64,000 nucleotides of DNA, from assembly GCA_934481345.1 (NCBI GenBank), contig CAKSPF010000005.1, forward strand, positions 1-64,000, written 5' to 3'. The notes beneath the pieces were generated by a model that had not been told where the DNA came from, made no database searches, and was given only the letters and a program-made list of their open reading frames with translations. A program made the translations under genes and the position numbers. Shown piece after piece: positions 1 to 7,886 of the stretch (positions are counted from its first letter, which is position 1; each line of letters begins with the position of its first letter). The DNA comes from an uncultured Clostridia bacterium. Lineage in GTDB: Bacteria; Bacillota; Clostridia; UMGS1810.

Positions 1-293
1 AACACACTGTTTCCGCTGCTGCCGCAAAGCGCAATAATCGGAACGGACCATGCCGCCGAGGTTTCTATATCGCAAATATTTAACTCTCTTTTCATAATGC
101 ATGTCGGATACCATGAGCACACCGCATCGGCACACGAAACAGAAAAATCTATTTCGATAACTTCGTCACCTGTTACCGGCGGTTGCCATGTGAAATCAAA
201 TTTTACCTTTTCGCCGTCAATGCTGTGCGCCTGTGCACTGCACCGGGCATTTGAAAAAATTTCATAATCAGCATATGTTAGTATTTTTTTCAA
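1..293 (-). CDS. Partial protein, possible glycoside hydrolase N-terminus
   Basis: Open reading frame on the minus strand that runs off the left edge of the window, so only about 97 N-terminal residues are visible. It starts with TTG at 293, seven bases after a perfect GGAGGA site (complement of 301-306). No signal peptide is seen. The visible part is rich in beta-strand-like segments; the stretch SAAWSVPIIALCGSSGN resembles the N-terminal sandwich domain of GH36-type alpha-galactosidases, but this is only a visual impression. It lies 22 bases downstream of the GH28 gene on the same strand, so the two are probably co-transcribed and act on the same plant glycans. Function is not established. 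Confidence 0.6.
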   Translation of the reverse strand, partial: MKKILTYADYEIFSNARCSAQAHSIDGEKVKFDFTWQPPVTGDEVIEIDFSVSCADAVCSWYPTCIMKRELNICDIETSAAWSVPIIALCGSSGNSV

Positions 294-315
294 TTATGTA
301 TCCTCCCAATAAATT

Positions 316-1719
316 TTATTTCTTTATTTCAAAACTGCAGTCTTCAGATGTAATATTTTTTATTTCAAGAAGACCTTTCTGTTCCTCAATCATAACCGGT
401 AATTTTGTGTCGCTGCATCTTACGTTTTTAAAAGATATGTTTTGAAAGAGCAGATTAAAATCATCAGTAATTTTTGCCGGTTCAAACTGTTGATTACCGA
501 GGTTTCTGCCTATTTTTTCAGCACATATTCTTACAAGTGTCGGTACGTGTTCTTCGCCAAAAATATATTGGGGATGTTTTGGACTTTCGATTTGTAAATT
601 TGGGTATGATTTTTCTTCGTCAATAAATATATCTTCATATATAACATCTTCAATTACGGTTTTATTGCTGCCGTACCATGTTGTAACACTTATTGCGACT
701 GCATTTAAATGAATTAGATAATTGTTTTTATGAACAATGTTTCGGATAGTTGTGGGACGATTTCCGCACCATATTTCAAAAGACTTTCCCCAGTCACACC
801 ACAAAACACAATTTTCAATTTTTATATTCTCAACATCTTCCGTTTCACCGGGCAAGTATGCTCCGCGCGCTACAAAGCAGTCGTCAAATGAACGAATAAA
901 ACTGTTTTTAACAGTGACGTTTTTTGAAGCGCAAATATCTATTCCATCGGAATTATATCGCCATTGACCTATTATTTTTATGTTGTCTATCGTTATGTTT
1001 TCGCATCCGTTTCGTGTGATAAGAGACCAAAACATTGAGTCTCGCAAAGTTATTCCTTCAACAGTTACGTTTTTGCAATTATGCAAAACCAGGTTTGAGC
1101 ATACATATTCTGTTTCGGAAAAATCATCGGTTAATCCTTTTGATATCAACTGTTCAATTACTGTTCTGTCGCCGTTCATATCATTTCCACGCGAATATTT
1201 GGATGAATCAAGTATTCCGCGCCCGGAGATTTCAATATTGCAGCTATCCTTTGCATATATAACTCCATGCACAACAGCACCTTCGTCAATATACAGTTTG
1301 CTGTTGGATTCGAGCCAAATCAATCCTGCTTCATGTTCTCCGGGACCATAATAAATTACATTGTCGCCGCAGGGTGCTTTTGATATTGGATTTATAAATA
1401 CATGCAGTGCAAAATGTGTGCCATCCGGCTCAACTGTGAATTGACACGGTTTTTCTATATTCACATCAATAACTTTTCCGTTTCTGTAATGCTCAAGGTT
1501 TGCTGCGTGCGGGCGTATGTCATAATCCTTGAAGTCCTCGTTTATACATATGTGCAATCTTGATGGGCTGTCAATATCTGCTGTCACAAAATATGCAATC
1601 TCAGTTTGTGATTTTGAACGTTGTACACCATCCCAAACCTTATTGAACGGATATGCCGAAACGCGGACTTCTTGAACACAAAGTTCCTTTCCGTTTATTG
1701 ATACAGAATACGTAAACAT
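316..1719 (-). CDS. Glycoside hydrolase family 28-like (polygalacturonase-type) beta-helix protein
   Basis: 467-residue protein with a beta-sandwich-like N-terminus (about 1-90) followed by a right-handed parallel beta-helix. The GH28 signature is visible: NSDGID near residue 257 and SFDDCF near 280 match the conserved NTDG and DD pair that supply the catalytic aspartates. GH28 enzymes hydrolyse galacturonan or related pectic backbones. There is no signal peptide, so it may act inside the cell on imported oligosaccharides. Start ATG at 1719 follows GGAGG with good spacing. It heads an operon with the partial gene downstream and is transcribed divergently from the two-component system. Exact substrate is unknown; a rhamnogalacturonan or dextranase-like activity is also possible. 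Confidence 0.85.
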   Translation of the reverse strand: MFTYSVSINGKELCVQEVRVSAYPFNKVWDGVQRSKSQTEIAYFVTADIDSPSRLHICINEDFKDYDIRPHAANLEHYRNGKVIDVNIEKPCQFTVEPDGTHFALHVFINPISKAPCGDNVIYYGPGEHEAGLIWLESNSKLYIDEGAVVHGVIYAKDSCNIEISGRGILDSSKYSRGNDMNGDRTVIEQLISKGLTDDFSETEYVCSNLVLHNCKNVTVEGITLRDSMFWSLITRNGCENITIDNIKIIGQWRYNSDGIDICASKNVTVKNSFIRSFDDCFVARGAYLPGETEDVENIKIENCVLWCDWGKSFEIWCGNRPTTIRNIVHKNNYLIHLNAVAISVTTWYGSNKTVIEDVIYEDIFIDEEKSYPNLQIESPKHPQYIFGEEHVPTLVRICAEKIGRNLGNQQFEPAKITDDFNLLFQNISFKNVRCSDTKLPVMIEEQKGLLEIKNITSEDCSFEIKK

Positions 1720-1754
1720 TTAAATTTCCTCCAAATTATATATTGTTTTCTGAT

Positions 1755-1763
1755 ATTATACCA
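1755..1763 (-). promoter_or_regulatory. Extended -10 promoter for the GH28 operon
   Basis: On the minus strand the sequence reads TGGTATAAT, an extended -10 box, about 35 bases upstream of the GH28 start codon. The -35 region is poor, as is common for extended -10 promoters. Inferred from sequence only. Confidence 0.5.
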
Positions 1764-1822
1764 CGGAAGAATTTTATTGAATAGGGTAGTTTTTAATAAC
1801 CCTTTATTTTAGTTTCTAAGTG

Positions 1823-1831
1823 TGATATAAT
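1823..1831 (+). promoter_or_regulatory. Extended -10 promoter for the two-component operon
   Basis: TGATATAAT, an extended -10 element, lies about 120 bases before the kinase start. The leader in between holds a 7-bp hairpin (GTAAGCC at 1897-1903 with GGCTTAC at 1911-1917) without a T-tract. It is divergent from the GH28 promoter, about 60 bases away, so shared control of both operons is plausible. Confidence 0.45.
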
Positions 1832-1953
1832 ATATACAATATAGATTACAAACGCTGATGTGTCTGATGTAAATGAAAATATAGAATCGATGTCAAGTAA
1901 GCCTATTAATGGCTTACGCTTATTATAAAATAAATAGATGATAGGTGAGGGTT

Positions 1954-3423
1954 ATGATTTGGACATTGCTGTTTATAGTGCTATTCGTAATATATCTTGC
2001 TAGTATTCGCTGGAACAATATATACAGCGTTATATTTTCACTTGCATTTTTTTCCATTAATATGCTGCTTTTTTCCTATTTGATTTTTATTATTAAAATG
2101 TCAAATTACAGATACTGGTTTCAAGCTGAATACTTGGTCTATGCATACCTCAGCAGACTTAAAATAAGTTTTTTCGATATACAGTTAATAACCAATGTTG
2201 CTATGATTATATTCTTGCTGTCTATGATGATGCTTGCTTTGCAATGTGACTGCAGCTTAAAACGTATACTTCGGTGTGCAGTTATATTTTTGACAGTTTC
2301 AGCATGGATACTGTTTTTTAATTCTGATCATTTTTATGAAAAAATGTATATCATGCTTTACAAACCTAATAAACACAAAACGGCATTGATGTTAAAAAAT
2401 TTTGTATCAACCGTCAATTATGTTATACCTATTGCGGTGTGTATTTCACCGGCAATAAATATTATGCAGTTATATGGTACAACAAGGATACATTTTCGTA
2501 AAAAATATCTCATGGCATTGTTTGCTTTGTATTTTATAGTAGCTTCTGTGTTCCTTTGCATTGTGTTGTTTACTCCCATACGGTTTTTCTACGGCAATTT
2601 TGATATTTATAATTTCAGTGAGCTTGATATTTCAACGGCAAGAATGCTGTATGCTGTTTTACCGGTAGTTGTTTTTGCTACAATTACCATTGGTATTGTA
2701 TTTCTTATTAAATACAATATCCTTGAAGAACGCAGTTTTATAAAAAAACGTTTTGAAACCCGTCGTACGACTATGAATGCAGAGGATTTGTGCCATGTAT
2801 TTCATTCATATAAAAATGCCATGTTTTCTATAGCAGCCATTGCAGAACGCACGCTGTATAGTTATGGTACGGAGAACGGAAAAGATAATATAAAAAAGAT
2901 TGTTACTTGCGCAAAGAGCTATTCTGCTCAAGCAACAGAGTATCTTGATATGTACAATAAAGATATCACATATGATCGTTTTAATCTTACACAAGTTATA
3001 AACGATGCTGTAAAGCACATTGATTTTCCTATGAATATTCGTATCAAAAAAGAGCTTGAAACCAATGACGATATCGTATATGGAAACTATCAAGCTCTGA
3101 CTGATGTGTTTGAAAATTTATTTATAAACTCCATTGAATCAATAGAGAAAAAGGGGATTGACAGCGGAATAATTACCGTTAATTTGTGGATTGAGGATAA
3201 ATATGTTTGTGTTGGTATACGTGACAATGGCATCGGATTAAGCAAAAAGGTTTTAAAAAAGCTGTTTACGCCATTTTTTACAACAAAACAGACTTTTAAA
3301 AACTGGGGAATAGGTCTTGCACACGTCAAAAGTACAGTGAATTTGCATGATGGTTATATTGACGCTGTCGGACGTGAAAATGAATATGCGGAATTTCAGG
3401 TGGTATTGCCGCTGGATGTTTAG
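1954..3423 (+). CDS. Membrane sensor histidine kinase
   Basis: About 489 residues. The N-terminal half (1-260) is made of several hydrophobic membrane segments without an obvious extracellular sensor domain. The kinase core follows: a likely phospho-accepting histidine in CHVFHSYKNAM near residue 288, N box ENLFINSIESI near 390, G1 box RDNGIG near 428 and G2 box WGIGLAHVK near 450, forming a HATPase_c domain. It would autophosphorylate and pass phosphate to the response regulator 12 bases downstream. Start: ATG 1954 is preferred because AGGTGAGG (1943-1950) lies before it; an in-frame GTG at 1945 overlaps that site. The multi-membrane input suggests sensing a membrane-associated or small-molecule signal. 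Confidence 0.85.
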   Translation: MIWTLLFIVLFVIYLASIRWNNIYSVIFSLAFFSINMLLFSYLIFIIKMSNYRYWFQAEYLVYAYLSRLKISFFDIQLITNVAMIIFLLSMMMLALQCDCSLKRILRCAVIFLTVSAWILFFNSDHFYEKMYIMLYKPNKHKTALMLKNFVSTVNYVIPIAVCISPAINIMQLYGTTRIHFRKKYLMALFALYFIVASVFLCIVLFTPIRFFYGNFDIYNFSELDISTARMLYAVLPVVVFATITIGIVFLIKYNILEERSFIKKRFETRRTTMNAEDLCHVFHSYKNAMFSIAAIAERTLYSYGTENGKDNIKKIVTCAKSYSAQATEYLDMYNKDITYDRFNLTQVINDAVKHIDFPMNIRIKKELETNDDIVYGNYQALTDVFENLFINSIESIEKKGIDSGIITVNLWIEDKYVCVGIRDNGIGLSKKVLKKLFTPFFTTKQTFKNWGIGLAHVKSTVNLHDGYIDAVGRENEYAEFQVVLPLDV

Positions 3424-3435
3424 GAGGTTAAGTAA

Positions 3436-4113
3436 GTGATTAACGTGATGCTTTGCGATGATGTAAAAGAAATACGTGAACACATTGAATTTATTATAAA
3501 TTCAAATGATGATATGCGTGTGGTGTGCATGACTGAATCGGGAACAGAAGCTGTTACAAAAGCCATGGAGTGTAAACCGGATATAATTCTCATGGATATT
3601 CAAATGGAAGATGCCAAAGCTGGAATTGCAGCCACAGAAAAAATTTGCAGTATTCTTCCCGAGTGCAGAGTTATAATGCTCACTATTCACAAAAATGACG
3701 ATCTTCTTATTGAGGCATATATAGCCGGTGCAGTTGATTATATAATAAAAGAGTCAGAACCGGATATTATTTGCCGCACTGTCCGCAGTGCATATGAAAA
3801 CGAACAGTTTGTAGGAACAGAAGTAATGGACAAGGTTCGAAAAAAGCTTATCAGAAATAAAACAATGGAAACAAGCATGATGTTTTTTATAAACAATATG
3901 TCAAAGCTTACAGCAAGTGAATGGAAGATACTGGAAAAGCTTTATTACGGAATGAAAAGACGTGAAATAGCTTTGGAAGAACATCTTAGCCAAGAAACTG
4001 TCAAACTTCATACAAGACATATATTAAAAAAACTGGATTTTCGTACTGTTTCTGAGCTGATATCATATTTTAAAAGTCAAAAAATTGTGGAAACATTTAA
4101 TTTGTTTTCGTAA
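3436..4113 (+). CDS. NarL/LuxR-type response regulator
   Basis: 225 residues. The N-terminal receiver domain (1-120) has the acidic pair CDD near residue 8, the phosphorylation aspartate in ILMDIQM near 55, threonine in MLTIHK and lysine in YIIKES. The C-terminal third is a helix-turn-helix domain resembling LuxR/NarL types (TASEWKILEKLYYG to KLHTRHILKKLDFRT), though the usual G(x)SNKEIA helix is degenerate. Starts with GTG at 3436 behind AGGAGG with 8-base spacing. It is the cognate partner of the upstream kinase and probably controls the deacetylase behind it and perhaps the divergent glycosidase operon. Confidence 0.88.
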   Translation: MINVMLCDDVKEIREHIEFIINSNDDMRVVCMTESGTEAVTKAMECKPDIILMDIQMEDAKAGIAATEKICSILPECRVIMLTIHKNDDLLIEAYIAGAVDYIIKESEPDIICRTVRSAYENEQFVGTEVMDKVRKKLIRNKTMETSMMFFINNMSKLTASEWKILEKLYYGMKRREIALEEHLSQETVKLHTRHILKKLDFRTVSELISYFKSQKIVETFNLFS

Positions 4114-4136
4114 AAAATAAAAAGGATGTGTTTTTG

Positions 4137-4970
4137 ATGTACATGAAGTTTAAAGACGGAAAATCAAAAGTATTTACAATGAGCTATGATGATGGTGTTG
4201 TTCAGGATATACGGCTGAGTGATATCATGAAAGAAAACGGACTCAAGGGAACGTTTAACATTAATAGCGGAAGATATTTTCCGGAAAATGAGGAACGGAA
4301 AAATTTTAGCGGAAGAATGAAACTATCTGAAGCAAAAAAACTTTACATAAATTCAGGAAATGAAGTTGCAATACATGCATACAGTCATCCGTTTCTTGAA
4401 AAGCTCGAAAACTCAGAGCTTATAAGAGAAATATATGAAGATAGGAAAACGATAGAAAAGGACTATGAAATTATTGCAACAGGAATGGCATATCCGTTCG
4501 GAACTTACAGTGATAAGGTATTAAAAGCGTTGGAGCTTTGCGGAGTAAGCTATAGTCGGACAACAAATGCAACCGAATATTTTAACCTGCCCGAAAATTG
4601 GCTGATACTTAACCCTACATGTCATCATAACAATCCGAATCTGATGAAGCTTGCAAAACAGTTTGTTGAGGATGACCCAAAATTCGGCAATGTATGGATG
4701 TTTTATCTGTGGGGGCACAGTTATGAATTTGATAATAATGATAACTGGGATGTCATAGAAAACTTAGCTGAATATATCGGCGGACGTGAGGATATTTGGT
4801 ATGCGACAAATATTGAAATATACAACTATGTTAAGGCATACGAAAGACTTCAGACAAGCATAGATAAATCAATTATTCATAATCCGACAGATACAGATAT
4901 ATGGGTATTTGTTCACAATCAAACAATCAGAATAAATGCCAGCGAAACATTTAACATAAGCAATTTATAA
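4137..4970 (+). CDS. Polysaccharide deacetylase family protein (NodB homology)
   Basis: About 277 residues. Motif SYDDG near residue 17 holds the catalytic base and metal-binding aspartates, and HAYSHP near 80 is the metal-binding H-x(3)-H motif of carbohydrate esterase family 4. MAYPFGTYS near 120 is the family's substrate-groove motif. Members remove N- or O-acetyl groups from glycans. No signal peptide is present, which suggests a cytoplasmic role on imported oligosaccharides. ATG 4137 is preferred over GTG 4128, which sits right on the AAAGGA site. It is the third gene of the two-component operon, 23 bases after the regulator. Confidence 0.85.
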   Translation: MYMKFKDGKSKVFTMSYDDGVVQDIRLSDIMKENGLKGTFNINSGRYFPENEERKNFSGRMKLSEAKKLYINSGNEVAIHAYSHPFLEKLENSELIREIYEDRKTIEKDYEIIATGMAYPFGTYSDKVLKALELCGVSYSRTTNATEYFNLPENWLILNPTCHHNNPNLMKLAKQFVEDDPKFGNVWMFYLWGHSYEFDNNDNWDVIENLAEYIGGREDIWYATNIEIYNYVKAYERLQTSIDKSIIHNPTDTDIWVFVHNQTIRINASETFNISNL

Positions 4971-5089
4971 GAATTATATATTGTTATTTCAAATGTCCGC
5001 ACCACCGTTCGTGTTTTTTATGAAATAAAATCAGTATAAACAAAAGCTTTTGTTCGAGCATCTTACGTTCGGAACTACCACAATCATTG

Positions 5090-5268
5090 GTTAAGGAGAG
5101 GTTTCTTAAACTTAATTATGCTCATATTGAGTATGTTTTTGACTGCCTGAAAAAGAATGGCAGCCGAGTTCGAAATATTAAAAGCTATATGATTACTATG
5201 CTATACAATTCGTATACAACAATAGCCATTATTACACTGCCGAAGTTGCTGTGGACTCAATGATTTGA
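5090..5268 (+). pseudogene. Remnant of replication initiator (DUF6017-type C-terminus)
   Basis: No intact frame, but translation from 5099 gives FLKLNYAHIEYVFDCL followed by a segment with RNIKSY and MLYNSYTT, then a one-frame shift into HYYTAEVAVDSMI and a stop. This pattern resembles the C-terminal DUF6017 part of replication initiator proteins found on conjugative elements of gut Firmicutes. The N-terminus is gone and the frame is broken, so it is a dead fragment. Confidence 0.55.
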
Positions 5269-5282
5269 AGGAGAGTGAAATC

Positions 5283-5408
5283 ATGAAAAATAAAAAATCT
5301 GAAGAAAAGAAAATGCGTGAAAAAAATGCATATCACATTACCGAACTGCTGCTCAGAAAATACCGTGATGTAGTGTGGAGTATTGAGGTATCAATTGGTA
5401 TGATATAA
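5283..5408 (+). pseudogene. 41-codon ORF, likely remnant of an element-borne sigma-like regulator
   Basis: Starts with ATG behind AAGGAGAG and encodes 41 residues, including ITELLLRKYRDVVWSIE, before TAA. The charged, lysine-rich start and the YRDVVWSIE block resemble the N-terminus of small phage or ICE sigma-70-like/ArpU-like regulators, which are three times longer. It sits between two other element remnants and is probably truncated. Whether it is still translated cannot be told. Confidence 0.4.
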
Positions 5409-5443
5409 TACATAGGGGTATGCACGGGTAAGAGATGATAAAA

Positions 5444-5638
5444 ATGAAAAATGAGAAGCACGCATATGTGTGAGTGTCGGCAATCGACCAAAACGAGGTG
5501 AGACAGCTTATTGAAATGCTGTAGCTTGGGATAGACCGAGAGAATATTTATATAGATAAACAATCGGGAATAGGAAACAGAAATTACACAAAAAAGAAAC
5601 GGCGCAGGGGTTTACAAGAAATTATTACTATGATATAA
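5444..5638 (+). pseudogene. Remnant of a resolvase/invertase-type serine recombinase
   Basis: One frame reads KHAYV-stop-VSAIDQNEVRQLIEML-stop-LGIDRENIYIDKQSG and then diverges to a stop at 5636. This is the N-terminal catalytic region of Pin/resolvase-type recombinases, interrupted by two in-frame stop codons and missing most of the domain. It is clearly inactive and marks an old mobile-element insertion upstream of the pilus locus. Confidence 0.6.
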
Positions 5639-5639
5639 T
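5611..5639 (+). promoter_or_regulatory. Candidate promoter of the pilus locus
   Basis: TTTACA (5611-5616), 17 bases, then a perfect TATAAT (5634-5639). It lies about 95 bases before the first gene of the long operon and overlaps the end of the resolvase remnant. It is followed by a terminator-like hairpin before the first gene. Confidence 0.5.
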
Positions 5640-5670
5640 GGTATCATCAAAAATTGTATATCGAACGAGA

Positions 5671-5706
5671 ACAAAGCTTGATTTGAAAATTGGGCTTTGT
5701 TTTTTT
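5671..5706 (+). terminator. Leader hairpin with T-tract (terminator or attenuator)
   Basis: ACAAAGC (5671-5677) pairs with GCTTTGT (5694-5700), followed by a run of T. It lies between the promoter at 5611 and the first ORF at 5735, so it could attenuate transcription into the pilus operon; it could also simply end transcription of the remnant. Confidence 0.5.
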
Positions 5707-5734
5707 GTGTGCAAAAACGGAAGGTGATTAAAGT

Positions 5735-6115
5735 TTGAGAAAAATATATGTATATCGCAATGATGCCGGAGAAGTCCCCGTATTACGCTTCATTGAGAGT
5801 ACGCATAAGAAAATTCGCACTAAATTTGATTTTATGCTGCAATTTGCTAAAGATGAACGCAATATGCTGTGCGAGCCATATGTAAAGCATTTTTCCATAG
5901 ATAAATACAAAATGCTTTATGAACTGCGAATCAGAGCAAACGGGACTATGGTTCGGGTTATATACTATAGAGCGGAGGAAAACATCATTTTACTTCACGC
6001 TTTTTTCAAAAAAAGCAGACGCGATACAGAAAATGCGCTTGAATATGCACTTAAAATTTTGAGCTCATTTGATGACAGTGCGTTGTATCCGACAGAACAT
6101 TTAACGGAGGTGTAG
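5735..6115 (+). CDS. RelE/HigB-like toxin of the phage Gp49 family
   Basis: 126 residues from a TTG start behind AAGGTGA. The N-terminal hundred residues match the Gp49/HigB pattern: a short beta strand, a basic helix pair, then KMLYELRIRANGTMVRVIYY and an aromatic strand IILLHAFFKKS. Known members are ribosome-dependent mRNA endonucleases paired with a downstream helix-turn-helix antitoxin. No such antitoxin follows here; the next ORF begins 5 bases later and is a TadZ-like pilus gene. It is either an orphan or repurposed protein, or its partner was lost. The C-terminal extension ALKILSSFDDSALYP is unlike the usual basic tail. Confidence 0.75.
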   Translation: MRKIYVYRNDAGEVPVLRFIESTHKKIRTKFDFMLQFAKDERNMLCEPYVKHFSIDKYKMLYELRIRANGTMVRVIYYRAEENIILLHAFFKKSRRDTENALEYALKILSSFDDSALYPTEHLTEV

Positions 6116-6120
6116 GTTAA

Positions 6121-7230
6121 TTGATATGCGTTTTAACACTTTTCGGCGAGACGGATTTGCAGCCGATATTAAAGAAAGCATTCGGACAAAATGATATTTT
6201 CTTTCTTGAAGAGAATTGCATTACTTCTGTGCAGCTTACGGAGCAAACGGAGCTGCATAAGAAAGAGATTGACGCTGTAATAATATACTCCAACGCAATG
6301 AATATGGAGATTATCGCTGATTATGTAAACGAACTAAGAAGTTTTTCGCCGCATCTGCGGATTGTTCTCGTTTTAAGCGGAGATCAAAGTCAATATCTGC
6401 GAAGTCAGATAAATGATTATCGCAACCTGAAACTCGATCTGATATATGATGATGACGGCTTTGAAGTCGATGAGCTTTTGTCAATCATTAAGAAAGGCAA
6501 GCTGACAAACAGGGACTTTAAGCCGATGAAACGGGAAAGCGGATTTAACGGAGATATAGATGAAAGCAGAAAACCGGCGGAAGAACGAAAAAAGATTGGA
6601 AAGGATAAGCCTCTGAAAAAGAAAACGGAGAATTTGCAAGAGAAAACGCCGGAGAGCGAAATCGACTCATTTGCAGTTCCGCAGGGACATTATACGGTAG
6701 GTATAATGAATGCGGCAAGGGGCGCCGGAGCGACCTGGACAGTAAATAACCTTGCACGGTACTTTGCAATGCAGAACTATAATACCTGTATTGCCGATAT
6801 GTCGGGTACGAAAGCCGTTGCAATGATGAAACTTAAAAATATTGAGTGTTTTACAGAAAATATAGAGCTTAATAAGCTAAAAGAGGAGCATAACATAACG
6901 GTCATTGATTTTGGCACGCCGATAGAGGTCAATCCGAACGGTGAAAACTTTAAGCTTAATAACATCTACGGTCCTAAAACAATAGGGGCTTTTACGGAAT
7001 GTGACATAAAAGTAATTATGGGTTTTTCCGATCCGTGGAATATAGAAAAAATCAACTTTTTCTTTATAAATGATACCTGGCGTGAAAAGTTTGATAATTC
7101 ATATATTTTTATAGTTCCGTCAAATGCGGAAAAGGTTGAAAAGCTTTTCCCGGAGGGAAACATAATGAATCGCAGTGATGACTACCGGGAAATGATACTC
7201 GGAGCATTTAGGAAGGAGGAGTTACATTGA
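6121..7230 (+). CDS. TadZ/CpaE-like pilus localization ATPase
   Basis: 369 residues, TTG start behind GGAGGTGT. Residues 1-120 resemble a receiver-like fold without clear phosphorylation residues. A charged low-complexity linker (about 140-185) follows. Residues 190-360 form a ParA/MinD-like domain; its P-loop NAARGAGATWT lacks the standard lysine, as in TadZ proteins with atypical Walker A motifs. TadZ/CpaE acts at the membrane to place the Tad pilus machine. The stop overlaps the start of the CpaB-like gene by 4 bases, indicating translational coupling. Confidence 0.72.
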   Translation: MICVLTLFGETDLQPILKKAFGQNDIFFLEENCITSVQLTEQTELHKKEIDAVIIYSNAMNMEIIADYVNELRSFSPHLRIVLVLSGDQSQYLRSQINDYRNLKLDLIYDDDGFEVDELLSIIKKGKLTNRDFKPMKRESGFNGDIDESRKPAEERKKIGKDKPLKKKTENLQEKTPESEIDSFAVPQGHYTVGIMNAARGAGATWTVNNLARYFAMQNYNTCIADMSGTKAVAMMKLKNIECFTENIELNKLKEEHNITVIDFGTPIEVNPNGENFKLNNIYGPKTIGAFTECDIKVIMGFSDPWNIEKINFFFINDTWREKFDNSYIFIVPSNAEKVEKLFPEGNIMNRSDDYREMILGAFRKEELH

Positions 7231-7886
7231 AGATTTTTCAAAATAAAATTTTTGTAGGTGTCGGTTGTGTTGTGCTTGCGGCTGTTATGGCGTTTATTCT
7301 TTTGCCGTCGGTCAATCGGAGCAAAAACGGTACGGTAAAAATACTGAAGCTGAAAGAAAATATATCTGCCGGAACACAAATTGACGAAGCAATGCTGGAA
7401 GAAAAAGAAGTCGGAAAGTACGGATTGCCCGAAAGCATAGTAAATGATAAGGATAAGGTTGTCGGCAAGTTTGCCGCCTGCTCAATTTCAAGTGACGATT
7501 TAATTTTATCGTCAAAGCTTTCGGATTTTGCTGCAAGCAAAAAGCTTGACGGTGTTATGAACGCCGGGAAAATGCTTGTAACCGTATCGCTCGATTCTGT
7601 GGCGGCAGCTGTGGGTAATCACTTGCAGTCCGGTGATATTGTTTCTGTTATCGGATATGCCGATAATACAGTAACTGCATATGAGGAACTCAAAAATCTT
7701 GAAGTGTTCAGCGTTGAAAATGATGACGCTCAGAACCTTGATGATGTGGAGAATGATGAGAATGCAGAAAAAATTGCGTCAAACATTACACTGGTAGTTA
7801 ATCAGGCACAGGCGGAAAAACTTGTGCAGGCTGAATATTCAGGCAAGGTACACGCAGTTTTCGTGAAGAGGGGTGCAGCCGAATGA
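7227..7886 (+). CDS. CpaB/RcpC-like pilus assembly protein (SAF domain)
   Basis: 219 residues, TTG start overlapping the previous stop. One N-terminal transmembrane helix (about 7-28) is followed by a SAF domain (about 35-100, with ISAGTQIDEAML and DLILSSKLS) and a C-terminal domain with LQSGDIVSVIGY. CpaB/RcpC proteins are envelope components of Flp/Tad pilus machines. In this single-membrane organism there is no secretin partner, so it probably works at the outer face of the cytoplasmic membrane. An acidic insert (NDDAQNLDDVENDEN) lies near 165. Stop overlaps the next start by 4 bases. Confidence 0.8.
   Translation: MKIFQNKIFVGVGCVVLAAVMAFILLPSVNRSKNGTVKILKLKENISAGTQIDEAMLEEKEVGKYGLPESIVNDKDKVVGKFAACSISSDDLILSSKLSDFAASKKLDGVMNAGKMLVTVSLDSVAAAVGNHLQSGDIVSVIGYADNTVTAYEELKNLEVFSVENDDAQNLDDVENDENAEKIASNITLVVNQAQAEKLVQAEYSGKVHAVFVKRGAAE

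Noticed and set aside
980..1351. 123-codon plus-strand frame opposite GH28
   Set aside because: Low-complexity serine-rich translation typical of an antisense shadow.
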